A DNA stretch of 9,150 bases from Thermoplasmata archaeon (GTDB taxonomy: Archaea > Thermoplasmatota > Thermoplasmata > Thermoplasmatales > Thermoplasmataceae). The translations under genes were made by a program, and so were the position numbers. The notes below the pieces were generated by a model, which saw nothing but the letters and a program-made list of their open reading frames with translations, was not told the origin of the DNA and ran no database searches. Below, one piece after another: positions 1 through 6,349 of the stretch; position 1 is the first letter of the stretch; each line of letters starts with the position of its first letter. The stretch is taken from the NCBI GenBank assembly GCA_021826835.1, contig JAKAYH010000067.1, forward strand, positions 1 through 9,150, read 5' to 3'.

Positions 1-1
1 A

Positions 2-262
2 ACATTCCCACATTCAAATGATATTGCATTTGTCAACGGGATTTATCCTGATTCAATGTATTATTTCAAGGTTATAGCGGTACTGGATGGGGGTGCGACT
101 GTAAACTCAAACGTGAGAACCATTTCATATGAATCCCCTGTATACCTTTTCTTAAATATACTGATCTACATGGGAATTTTATTCTACATTTATGCAATGA
201 TTTCTTACGTCAGAGGAAGAAGACGGAGAAGGCAATTAAAGGATTCCTTCCGAGATTGGTAA
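2..262 (+). CDS. C-terminal end of a membrane-anchored surface protein (5'-partial, fibronectin-III-like)
   Basis: The reading frame is open from the first bases of the window to a TAA at 260-262, so the visible 86 residues are the tail of a longer protein. The ATG at 56 is internal and is not taken as the start. The first half has the look of the last strands of a fibronectin type III domain: YYFKVIAV followed by a glycine-containing turn and an SNV strand. Then comes one hydrophobic membrane segment (VYLFLNILIYMGILFYIYAM) and a very basic tail (RGRRRRR), which by the positive-inside rule lies in the cytoplasm. The protein is therefore probably an outward-facing domain held by a C-terminal anchor. 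Its substrate or partner cannot be told from this fragment. The Fn3 assignment rests on pattern only and covers less than one domain. Confidence 0.7.
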   Translation, partial: TFPHSNDIAFVNGIYPDSMYYFKVIAVLDGGATVNSNVRTISYESPVYLFLNILIYMGILFYIYAMISYVRGRRRRRQLKDSFRDW

Positions 263-303
263 TGTCAAAATGAACCTGATATTTACACAATTTTCATCTC
301 GCG

Positions 304-318
304 ATTAAAAATAATACG
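304..318 (-). terminator. T-rich terminator of the tRNA-Leu gene
   Basis: Read on the minus strand, the sequence immediately after the tRNA 3' end is TATTATTTTTAAT. This is the kind of short U-rich tract that ends archaeal transcripts. No hairpin is needed or seen. Confidence 0.45.
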
Positions 319-320
319 AT

Positions 321-404
321 GCGGAGGGCCGGATTTGAACCGGCGAACCCCTGCAGGAATGGACCCTGAATCCATCGCCTTTGACCATGCTCGACAACCT
401 CCGC
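321..404 (-). tRNA. tRNA-Leu (anticodon CAG)
   Basis: The 84-nt minus-strand sequence folds as a complete class II tRNA. The acceptor stem is GCGGAGG/CCTCCGC (7 of 7 pairs) and the D stem is GTC/GGC. The anticodon stem ATGGA/TCCAT encloses the loop TTCAGGG, with anticodon CAG at 366-368 of the plus strand. A 14-nt variable region (TCCTGCAGGGGTTC) forms a long extra arm, and the T stem GCCGG/CCGGC encloses TTCAAAT. The CAG anticodon plus the long variable arm identifies it as leucine, reading CUG codons. There is no intron, and CCA is not encoded (the genome continues ATCG), so CCA must be added by the tRNA nucleotidyltransferase. It stands alone, pointing away from the transporter gene at 603. 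Confidence 0.96.
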
Positions 405-435
405 TTTCTGTTCGCGTTCAATCTGGTAATTGGAT

Positions 436-447
436 GCTTATTAATGT
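436..447 (-). promoter_or_regulatory. Probable TATA box of the tRNA-Leu gene
   Basis: On the minus strand an A/T-rich ATTAATAAGC-like element lies about 35 bp upstream of the mature tRNA 5' end. With normal archaeal TATA-to-start spacing it would give a leader of about 10 nt in front of the tRNA. It was assigned by position and composition only. Confidence 0.4.
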
Positions 448-487
448 ATTTTAGGATTCAATTCATTGCTAGGGGAAAAATTTTAGC

Positions 488-531
488 TTTACTGATATTC
501 AATATGCAATTGCATTTTATGTGGCAGTAAA
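488..531. repeat. Nested palindrome in the tRNA/transporter intergenic region (candidate operator)
   Basis: A perfect 12-bp palindrome, ATGCAATTGCAT (504-515), sits exactly at the centre of a wider perfect 7-bp inverted repeat, TTTACTG (488-494) and CAGTAAA (525-531). Both share the same symmetry axis between bases 509 and 510. The bases between the two layers pair only partly. The element lies 72 bp upstream of the transporter ATG, in sequence with no gene on either strand. Two-fold symmetry of this kind is typical of sites for dimeric or tetrameric regulators. That it controls the transporter is an inference. Confidence 0.5.
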
Positions 532-572
532 ATTATAGTACTTGATTCCTAATTATTTTCTTTAATTGGTAA

Positions 573-586
573 ATCATTAATATCTT
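573..586 (+). promoter_or_regulatory. Probable TATA element of the MMPL transporter gene
   Basis: The A/T-rich stretch ATTAATATC is centred about 25 bp upstream of the ATG at 603, and no Shine-Dalgarno precedes that ATG (the bases before it are CAGGGTCT). This fits a leaderless or nearly leaderless archaeal transcript. The wider region is also A/T-rich, so the exact box is uncertain. Confidence 0.4.
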
Positions 587-602
587 AATAAAATCAGGGT
601 CT

Positions 603-3600
603 ATGTTTGAATCCGTCTTTGAGAGGATCGGCAAAGGAGTATCAAAGAACAGCGGAAAAATAATCGTTATCTGGATAGTGTTGATCGTTTTGATGGGTTA
701 CGGTGCACTACTGGTATTTTCACACACGAGCTTTGACATCACTAGTGGGTTTGGCTCCAGTAAAACAATGTCAGGTAATGCTACCTCCGAAGTATCTAAG
801 TATTTCAATCCATCAGCCGCCGGTCAGGCAACAAACACGTCTGAGTTAATAATAGTTTCTCAGAACATTACAACAACAACCTCTCAGGGAATGAATGCAC
901 TTATAAGTTTTCAAAGTGAGATGAATAAATACCTGAAAACGACCAAGAATTATACTGGAACGGAAAATATTGTTGTTACCGAAAAGGATACACTACAGAA
1001 CTATACTGATGGAATGCTTAAATTGATGTCGGCAAACTATAATATAACCAAGACAATGAATCTGGTTGAATCTGGAGTTAACCATACAAATCCTGTTTTC
1101 CTGGGTCCAGAAGAGATCTATTATCTCTCATTTGAGAAGGCTTACAGTAGTAATAAAAATATAAGTGAGTCAGAGTCAGCCGCCTATGAGGAGGTAATCC
1201 ATGACCTACTGTCGGGAAGTCCAGTCTATGATTTACAGCGCACATATACAGGGCTCTTTTCCAATTACGTGAATCAAACCCTAAATACAAAGGACATCAT
1301 TCATTTTGTTGGCATAGTACAGAATGGTTCAAAGTTTAGTTTGGAAGATAACTCTTTCAATACATCATTCAAAGAATATGGGCTTTACCCCATTGGTCAA
1401 TTTTTAATTCTCCACCAGAACCTGAGCTCATATTTAACAGATAGTCTGCAGGAAAACGTAAACCTTTCCATTCAGCTTCTTGAAGAGGAATCAGGGGCAT
1501 CCTTTTCCAGCATAAAGACCCTGATTGTTTCAACCGATAACACTTCCATGGTTCAGTTTGCCAGTCTTTCATATAATTTGAGCCAGCCAGCAACTGATCT
1601 CCAGCTTGATTCGTTATCAACTCTACTGTCAGTTAGATCTACAATGAAAGATTTTGCAGGCAACCCACTGTTTGAGGCAAACGCACAGTTCCTTCCAACA
1701 TATCTAAGTTCAGCCAGGAATTCATCATCTGTATCCAAAGTTGTGAACGAGTTTATGTCTACCTACCCACTGCAGGATATGCCCCTGGTTCCGACACCAT
1801 ATCTTTACCACAATTTTGTAGGCTATAATCACAGTACATCCATATTCATCTACACATTCCGGGGGAATTATTCGGCACAGGTTGGAGACAGAATTCAGTC
1901 AATTGCAAACAATGCTACGTCTCTATATAAGGGAAGTAAGTTTCTTGTTGCAGGATCAAATGAACTTGCAAGTCAGTTATCTGGAGAGGTTACGTCAGGT
2001 CTTATTAAAGCACTTGGTGCTGGAATACTTATTTCAATTGTTATAGTTGGACTGTTCTTCCGGTCCGTAAAGGCAGCTTTTATTCCTATCCTCATGTTCA
2101 TGGTGTCAACCATAGTATCTCTCGGGATTGTAGGATATCTTTATACATACGTTTTGCACACAGAAGCATCTTTCATAACTCCAACTTTGCTATTGATCTT
2201 CATACTCGGACTCAGTAGCGACTATACGGTCTATATTATGGCCAGGTACAGATCAGAACTCCGAAAGAAAACAGAGAGGCCAACGGTTATGTCCGCAAGA
2301 TGGGCTGGTCACGCCGTTTTCACGTCTGGTCTTACAGTGATACTATCTGAGGTTGTTCTCTGGCTTGCAAATATTCCATTTTTCAGTGACTCTGGCTTTG
2401 CAAATGCAATAGGGGTATCAATTACTCTCCTGGTAGCCAACACTCTCCTTCTTTCCATACTTCACAGATACGGAACTAAAATATTCAGGAAAACCGCTAC
2501 TGGAGAATTTCATGAAGGAAGCCATAAGCATCTCCATGCCATAGGACTGTTCTCAACGAAATACATCAAAACAATGGTGGCGATTTTCGTAGTGGTATCA
2601 ATTGTTGGTTTGACAGTTTATGAAGTTACACCTTCGGGAATTGATATACTGAAATTATTACCACAGAGTCCTGCAACATCCGCTATCCAGGTCGTCAATG
2701 ATAGTTTCAATGGTGATTTCTTTGATAGGGACTTTGAAATAGTTCAGCTCCCACAACCCTTAGTGTCTAACGGGGTGGTAAATAGTGCGGAAATGTCAAC
2801 CGTTCTTCAGATTGAAAACGCAACCATAAATACAAAAGGTGTTTCTGAAGTACTTGGCCCGGGTAGGCCATATGGATATTACACCGGTTACATACCATCC
2901 AATGTTCCATCTGCAGCAGCTGCCATCTATGTTAACCAGACCAATACCTTCATAAGCACTACGAACCCAAATTACGTAGAGATAGTATTCCAGACTTATA
3001 ACATAGGGTGGGGCGATAAGGCAATCACGACTGTGACAAATCTTTATGGAAACATAAAGGCTGTTCCGAACGCAAAGTCAACCTACAGTGTAGCTGTTGG
3101 TGGCTTGACACAGAGTTTATCAGATGCCTTACACACAACTCAAGCCTCGTTTGCAGAAATCCTTCCGATTCTTGCAATAACAATATTCATAATCCTCCTA
3201 ATCCAACTTTCCTCAGTTCTTACGCCACTCAGACTCATAATAATGGTCATGGCAGTCGTTCTTGCTTCTCTTTCTGTCTCTTATATTATTTTCCACTATC
3301 TCCAGGGATTCCCAGTTGTCATATTTATGCCTGTGTTCGTCTTTATAACATTGCTTGCTGTTGGACTTGATTATGATATTTTCATGATAACGAGAGTAAG
3401 AGAAGAAGTTATGAAGGGTTCCGGACTAAGGGATGCCGTAGTCACGAGCGTAACAGAAAATGGAAGTGTCATAATGCTCCTTGGTACTCTACTGTTTGTG
3501 ACATTTGCTGCACTGTATTTCAGCGCCATTCCTCTCGTACAGGAGATAGGTATAGGTGTGGGACTTGGAGTTCTGATAGACACATTCATAAGCTGGCCAT

Positions 3601-3674
3601 TCTTCATTCCAGCAATAATGACCATTATTAAAAAGTACAACTGGTGGCCATCAAAATTATCAGACAAACCCTAA
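603..3674 (+). CDS. MMPL/RND-superfamily transporter, 12 membrane segments
   Basis: This 1023-aa protein is an RND-superfamily exporter of the MMPL type in the cytoplasmic membrane. Such proteins use the proton gradient to move lipids or hydrophobic compounds; the substrate here is unknown. It has two homologous halves. TM1 is about residues 19-39, the first outer domain 43-463, and TM2-TM6 are between 468 and 620. TM7 is about 655-675, the second outer domain 676-848, and TM8-TM12 are 850-1008. The paired Asp-Tyr of the proton relay is present in both halves: D540-Y541 in GLSSDYTVYIMARYR and D923-Y924 in GLDYDIFMITR. The first outer domain is unusually long (about 420 aa against about 175 in the second) and carries 19 N-x-S/T sequons, suggesting a heavily glycosylated surface. 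The start is the first ATG after a TATA-like stretch, and it is followed directly by an amphipathic N-terminus and TM1. The gene stands alone. Family assignment is firm; substrate is not. Confidence 0.93.
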   Translation: MFESVFERIGKGVSKNSGKIIVIWIVLIVLMGYGALLVFSHTSFDITSGFGSSKTMSGNATSEVSKYFNPSAAGQATNTSELIIVSQNITTTTSQGMNALISFQSEMNKYLKTTKNYTGTENIVVTEKDTLQNYTDGMLKLMSANYNITKTMNLVESGVNHTNPVFLGPEEIYYLSFEKAYSSNKNISESESAAYEEVIHDLLSGSPVYDLQRTYTGLFSNYVNQTLNTKDIIHFVGIVQNGSKFSLEDNSFNTSFKEYGLYPIGQFLILHQNLSSYLTDSLQENVNLSIQLLEEESGASFSSIKTLIVSTDNTSMVQFASLSYNLSQPATDLQLDSLSTLLSVRSTMKDFAGNPLFEANAQFLPTYLSSARNSSSVSKVVNEFMSTYPLQDMPLVPTPYLYHNFVGYNHSTSIFIYTFRGNYSAQVGDRIQSIANNATSLYKGSKFLVAGSNELASQLSGEVTSGLIKALGAGILISIVIVGLFFRSVKAAFIPILMFMVSTIVSLGIVGYLYTYVLHTEASFITPTLLLIFILGLSSDYTVYIMARYRSELRKKTERPTVMSARWAGHAVFTSGLTVILSEVVLWLANIPFFSDSGFANAIGVSITLLVANTLLLSILHRYGTKIFRKTATGEFHEGSHKHLHAIGLFSTKYIKTMVAIFVVVSIVGLTVYEVTPSGIDILKLLPQSPATSAIQVVNDSFNGDFFDRDFEIVQLPQPLVSNGVVNSAEMSTVLQIENATINTKGVSEVLGPGRPYGYYTGYIPSNVPSAAAAIYVNQTNTFISTTNPNYVEIVFQTYNIGWGDKAITTVTNLYGNIKAVPNAKSTYSVAVGGLTQSLSDALHTTQASFAEILPILAITIFIILLIQLSSVLTPLRLIIMVMAVVLASLSVSYIIFHYLQGFPVVIFMPVFVFITLLAVGLDYDIFMITRVREEVMKGSGLRDAVVTSVTENGSVIMLLGTLLFVTFAALYFSAIPLVQEIGIGVGLGVLIDTFISWPFFIPAIMTIIKKYNWWPSKLSDKP

Positions 3675-3713
3675 AATTTCTATATTTTCTTACATTTTAA
3701 TAATAGAAAAAAG

Positions 3714-3733
3714 TTTTAATTTCTTTTTCTTTA
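3714..3733 (+). terminator. T-rich terminator of the transporter gene
   Basis: The run TTTTAATTTCTTTTTCTTTA begins 40 bp after the transporter stop codon. It matches the U-tract type of archaeal intrinsic terminator. Confidence 0.5.
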
Positions 3734-3881
3734 GATGAAATTATACATCTCAATGATTCAAAGTAAATTACAAAATTAAATAAATATTCAGATTCCACAA
3801 ATACTCAATTCTCCTTGATTAAAATGACCTATCCTGAATAATACCATTAGAATAACCCAGTTAAACATTTTGCTATTGCAC

Positions 3882-3899
3882 CTTCAACTTTAGTTGAAG
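3882..3899. repeat. Perfect 8-bp hairpin, possibly an IS200/IS605 left-end structure
   Basis: CTTCAACT and AGTTGAAG are exact reverse complements separated by TT, which would give a tight stem-loop in single-stranded DNA. Partial echoes follow: GGTTGA at 3913-3918 and TCAACTT at 3933-3939. The element lies 9 bp before a short frame that vaguely resembles the start of a TnpA transposase. It is not placed as a promoter element for either neighbour, because both genes end into this region. An operator or terminator role is a possible alternative. Confidence 0.5.
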
Positions 3900-3908
3900 A
3901 ATAAAATA

Positions 3909-3998
3909 ATGAGGTTGAAAGGAAAAGTATGGTCAACTTACACCCACTACTTCTTGCGAGAATGTTTCCTGTTGATATTTCTTAAGTCTGATACCTAA
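3909..3998 (+). pseudogene. 29-codon frame, possible decayed start of an IS200-type transposase
   Basis: ATG at 3909 opens 29 codons ending in TAA at 3996-3998. The peptide starts MRLKGKVWSTYTHYFLREC and continues FLLIFLKSDT. The order of a basic start, an S-T-x-T-H-Y-F-L-R stretch, a hydrophobic strand and a lysine recalls the opening of IS200/IS605 TnpA (basic start, then a YxLxYHxVxxxKYR core). The key His is not present, however, and the frame stops at once. Together with the hairpin just upstream it could be the left-end stub of a lost element. The similarity is from memory and weak; a chance open frame is a real alternative. Confidence 0.2.
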
Positions 3999-4020
3999 TT
4001 ATAAAGTATTTGTCTATATT

Positions 4021-4037
4021 AATGAATAAAATAAAAA
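4021..4037 (-). terminator. T-rich terminator of the peroxiredoxin gene
   Basis: Directly after the peroxiredoxin TAA the minus strand reads TTTTTATTTTATTC, a U-rich tract. A 6-bp inverted repeat (AATGAA at 4021-4026, TTCATT at 4042-4047) brackets the stop codon and tract and may add a weak hairpin. Confidence 0.45.
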
Positions 4038-4511
4038 TTAGTTCATTGTTTTTAATTTGTCCTTGATTGCCTGGTAATCTGGTTCCTTTCCAGGATCTTC
4101 TGAAACCCATGCGTATGCTACCTTGCCAGTCTTGTCTACTATGAACACAGATCTCTTTGAAACGTCAAGCTTTGGAAGTCCTATAAAGTTCTTGTGTACG
4201 ATTCCATATTCAGTAATTACATGCTTTCCATGATCACTCAGAAGATCGAAATTCAAATTGTTTACTTCTGCAAATTTTGCAAGCGAAAAGGGCGTATCAA
4301 CGCTTATACCAAGAACCTTGGCCTTCATATCATTGAAAGCTGCCATGGAGTCCCTGAATGAGCACATTTCCTTTGTACATACACCTGTAAAGGCCCCCGG
4401 GAAAAATGCCAGTACAACATTTCCTCCCCTGAATTCTGATAACTTCCTTACCTTATTTTTTGTATCGGGCAATTCGAAATCTGGTGCCATATCTCCAACT
4501 TTTACTACCAT
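4038..4511 (-). CDS. Peroxiredoxin, AhpC/TSA superfamily, BCP type
   Basis: This 157-aa protein is a cytoplasmic thiol peroxidase that reduces hydrogen peroxide and organic hydroperoxides. The thioredoxin-like fold begins with the typical [11 protein letters not shown] start (residues 6-16). The active site is [14 protein letters not shown]38, T42 and the peroxidatic cysteine C45, with R120 in KRSVFIVD as the conserved arginine. A second cysteine at C50 gives the C-x4-C spacing of bacterioferritin-comigratory protein, where it acts as the resolving cysteine. These are the only two cysteines, so an intramolecular disulfide recycled by a thioredoxin-like donor is likely; no donor gene is in the window. 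Length is normal for the family. The ATG at 4511 lies 23-32 bp downstream of a TATA-like element with no Shine-Dalgarno. It is divergent from dph6, a pairing with no obvious functional link. Confidence 0.93.
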   Translation of the reverse strand: MVVKVGDMAPDFELPDTKNKVRKLSEFRGGNVVLAFFPGAFTGVCTKEMCSFRDSMAAFNDMKAKVLGISVDTPFSLAKFAEVNNLNFDLLSDHGKHVITEYGIVHKNFIGLPKLDVSKRSVFIVDKTGKVAYAWVSEDPGKEPDYQAIKDKLKTMN

Positions 4512-4525
4512 TTTCTCACCAATAT

Positions 4526-4533
4526 GATATATG
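4526..4533 (+). promoter_or_regulatory. TATA box of dph6
   Basis: GATATATG is centred about 26 bp upstream of the ATG at 4555. That is the spacing expected for a leaderless archaeal transcript starting at this ATG. The position argues against the upstream in-frame ATG at 4531, which overlaps the box. Confidence 0.5.
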
Positions 4534-4538
4534 AGAAT

Positions 4539-4548
4539 GATATTTAAG
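4539..4548 (-). promoter_or_regulatory. TATA box of the peroxiredoxin gene
   Basis: The minus strand reads CTTAAATATC here, a good archaeal TATA match centred about 32 bp upstream of the peroxiredoxin ATG at 4511. It lies only a few bases from the dph6 box on the other strand, so the two promoters interlock. Confidence 0.5.
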
Positions 4549-4554
4549 TTTAAT

Positions 4555-5202
4555 ATGAGAGCGATCTCCTTACTGTCAGGTGGAAAGGATTCATTTCTTT
4601 CAACAATTATAGCACAGGAACAGGGACTTGAAGTTGTTACCTGTGTAACTGTTGAACCTGAAAAGTATTCTGAAATGTTTCATGTACCAAACTATAAAAT
4701 TGCCAGATATGTGGCAAATCTAATTGGGCTTGATACGGTGTTTATCAGGGAAAACAATTTTTTCACTGATTTGTTGAACTTGACCAAGAAATTAAATGCT
4801 GAAGCCATAATTAGTGGGGCCATAGCCTCCAACTTCCAGAAGACACGAATAGAAAGATTCTGCACGGAAAATGGTCTTTTATCCTATTCTCCATTATGGC
4901 TCATGGATCAGGAAAAGGAGTTAAGAACTGTCATTTTGTCTGGCATAAAACCCATAATTGTGAGTGTGTCAGCGGAGGGACTAGAGAAGGAACTTCTTGG
5001 TAGACAGATTGATGAAAATACGATATCAGAATTCAAGAGACTCAAAAACCGATTGGGAATTAACATAGCCGGAGAGGGGGGAGAGTATGAATCTCTTGTT
5101 GTTGGCTATAAGAATAAAATGCTAAAAATTGAGGAGTTTCAAGATGTGGAAGACGGCTCCCAGGCTTACAGAAAAATAAATAAAATAGAACTTGCAGGTT
5201 GA
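4555..5202 (+). CDS. dph6: Diphthine--ammonia ligase (ATP-PPase family)
   Basis: This cytoplasmic enzyme carries out the last step of diphthamide synthesis on elongation factor aEF2, using ATP and ammonia to amidate diphthine. With the start chosen here it is 215 aa. The N-terminal PP-loop SGGKDS (residues 8-13) binds ATP. The family-typical [13 protein letters not shown] (88-100), PLWLMDQ (113-119) and GEGGEYES (173-180) are all present and together identify Dph6 rather than another N-type ATP pyrophosphatase. An in-frame ATG at 4531 would add eight residues (MRMIFKFN). It is rejected because it sits in the promoter, and because relatives begin a few residues before the PP-loop, as the [13 protein letters not shown] start does. 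The gene is transcribed alone and converges on the radical SAM gene, with 20 bp between stops. dph6 is the symbol used for this function; older archaeal annotations give it only as an MJ0570-related ATP-binding protein. Confidence 0.9.
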   Translation: MRAISLLSGGKDSFLSTIIAQEQGLEVVTCVTVEPEKYSEMFHVPNYKIARYVANLIGLDTVFIRENNFFTDLLNLTKKLNAEAIISGAIASNFQKTRIERFCTENGLLSYSPLWLMDQEKELRTVILSGIKPIIVSVSAEGLEKELLGRQIDENTISEFKRLKNRLGINIAGEGGEYESLVVGYKNKMLKIEEFQDVEDGSQAYRKINKIELAG

Positions 5203-5210
5203 ATTTAACC
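5197..5210. terminator. Small imperfect palindrome in the 20-bp convergent gap
   Basis: GGTTGAATTTAACC can form a 5-bp stem (one G-T pair) with an AATT loop. It spans the dph6 stop codon and the gap to the radical SAM gene stop at 5223. The flanks are A/T-rich on both strands. It could help end both convergent transcripts, but the structure is weak. Confidence 0.25.
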
Positions 5211-5222
5211 AAGTTTAGAAAA

Positions 5223-6281
5223 TTATATTTTAACCCTTTCTACTTCTATGGCATCCCATGTTGGGTATTCTTCTATCTGGTATATTTCATAGTCAAGCTT
5301 TCCCTTAAGATCGTCAACAATCCATGGGGCAATCTCCACTCTTCTCTTTATCTTATTTATCTGCATTTCAGTCTTCGGAATTCCAATATTCATCAGTGCC
5401 TCGGCCATCTCCTCAACAGGTCCACCCTGAATTATGCCCCTAATGATAGTTCCGTCCTTTGTAACCACGTCATAGGGCTTGGCAACGTTTTTTGCCCTCC
5501 TCTTCAGTCTATTCTTTAACTGGACCCCATCCTTGAATGAGGCTGAGCAGTAATGAACGGTAAAGTCGGGGTTCTCCCTTACCATATCTATTGCAAGTTT
5601 CTGTGAATCTTTCGCTCCAGATTCTACATCATTCTTGATCTCATAATTCCTTCCGAGAAGGTTACCATAATTTGTCTCAGAGAATTCAAGTTCATTAAGA
5701 TTTATGAAGTCCAGGTCCATCTTTCTGCTGAAATCTATGAGTGCTCTTGTATCCTCGAATCTTCCAGGTAGACTGGGGACTTCAATACCAACGTTCATGC
5801 CCATATCCCTTGACCATTTTATTCTGTCCTTGAATATTGATCGGTCCATTACGCGCCATATTTCTTCTGGTGGATGAAATCTAATTTCATCAAGACCAGC
5901 TTTTGCAACGGTTTCTATGGCCTCCTTCGATCCACTGATTGTATAGAGGTGTATATGATGTGAATCGCCGAATTCCTCCTTTAGTATCTTAATATATTCT
6001 GCAGTTCTCTCGTAGAACTTCAGGGGGTCTCCACCAGTAATCCCAGTACCTGTTGCCTGGATCATCTTCGCCTCAAAAATGGCATCTTTCATGTTTGCAA
6101 GTGGCATTTCGTCGGCAAACATAACGTCATTCATCTTCTTTTGCTCTGATAATGGGCAGTAGAAACATTTCGCATCGCATATCCCTGATACGAAAAGTAC
6201 CATTTTTGCCCCTTTTGCACACATGGTGCAACCCAGAGGTAGGTGACCATTATATACTGATTTTCCCGGAAGGCTCTTCAT
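5223..6281 (-). CDS. Radical SAM protein of unknown function (COG2108-like, pyruvate formate-lyase activase-related)
   Basis: This 352-aa protein is a radical S-adenosylmethionine enzyme. The SAM-binding cluster motif C-x3-C-x2-C is C35, C39 and C42 in GICDAKCFYCPLS, and GITGGDP (80-86) is the usual SAM-contacting GGE/GGD motif. HLYTISG (111-117), EIRFHPPEE (132-140) and GIEVPSLPG (165-173) fit successive strands of the radical SAM barrel. Three more cysteines, C18 and C21 in LGCTMC before the motif and C245 in HYCSASF, are the only others in the protein and could hold a second metal cluster. Residues from about 265 form a separate C-terminal region with DVVTKDGTIIRG. As I recall, this pattern is that of the archaeal family COG2108, whose reaction is not established. 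The ATG at 6281 has a TATA-like element 21-30 bp upstream and no Shine-Dalgarno, so it has its own promoter behind the winged-helix gene. Confidence 0.85.
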   Translation of the reverse strand: MKSLPGKSVYNGHLPLGCTMCAKGAKMVLFVSGICDAKCFYCPLSEQKKMNDVMFADEMPLANMKDAIFEAKMIQATGTGITGGDPLKFYERTAEYIKILKEEFGDSHHIHLYTISGSKEAIETVAKAGLDEIRFHPPEEIWRVMDRSIFKDRIKWSRDMGMNVGIEVPSLPGRFEDTRALIDFSRKMDLDFINLNELEFSETNYGNLLGRNYEIKNDVESGAKDSQKLAIDMVRENPDFTVHYCSASFKDGVQLKNRLKRRAKNVAKPYDVVTKDGTIIRGIIQGGPVEEMAEALMNIGIPKTEMQINKIKRRVEIAPWIVDDLKGKLDYEIYQIEEYPTWDAIEVERVKI

Positions 6282-6301
6282 TGAAACTCAATGTTAGATG
6301 C

Positions 6302-6311
6302 ATATTAAAAC
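6302..6311 (-). promoter_or_regulatory. TATA box of the radical SAM gene
   Basis: On the minus strand TTTTAATATG is centred about 26 bp upstream of the ATG at 6281, the expected position for a leaderless transcript. A 6-bp inverted repeat, AATGTT (6290-6295) and AACATT (6309-6314), overlaps it and may be incidental. Confidence 0.5.
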
Positions 6312-6330
6312 ATTACATTTTATTTAGAAC

Positions 6331-6347
6331 CAAAAATGAAAAAATAA
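6331..6347 (-). terminator. T-rich terminator of the purB/winged-helix operon
   Basis: Just after the TAA of the winged-helix gene the minus strand reads TTATTTTTTCATTTTTG, with two U-runs close together. Along with the separate promoter of the next gene, it suggests that the operon ends here. Confidence 0.5.
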
Positions 6348-6349
6348 CA

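Larger units (their letters stand above)
3675..4037. other. Gene-free convergent intergenic region
   Basis: These 363 bp lie between the 3' ends of the transporter (+) and the peroxiredoxin (-) and are strongly A/T-rich. They hold a T-rich terminator for each neighbour, a perfect 8-bp hairpin at 3882-3899, and behind it a 29-codon open frame that may be an insertion-sequence remnant. No convincing intact gene is seen on either strand. Confidence 0.6.

Noticed and set aside
1078..1738. Several minus-strand open frames of 60-83 codons inside the transporter gene.
   Set aside because: They are antisense to a conserved gene with clear family motifs, mutually overlapping, and lack upstream signals.
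4531..4554. An eight-residue N-terminal extension of dph6 from the upstream ATG.
   Set aside because: It lies in the promoter region, has no Shine-Dalgarno, and related proteins start a few residues before the PP-loop, as the ATG at 4555 does.
5199..5519. A 106-codon plus-strand open frame after dph6.
   Set aside because: It is antisense to the conserved C-terminal part of the radical SAM protein and has no promoter or Shine-Dalgarno of its own.
6290..6314. Inverted repeat AATGTT/AACATT around the radical SAM TATA box as an operator.
   Set aside because: Six base pairs with a 13-bp spacer in A/T-rich DNA is expected by chance.
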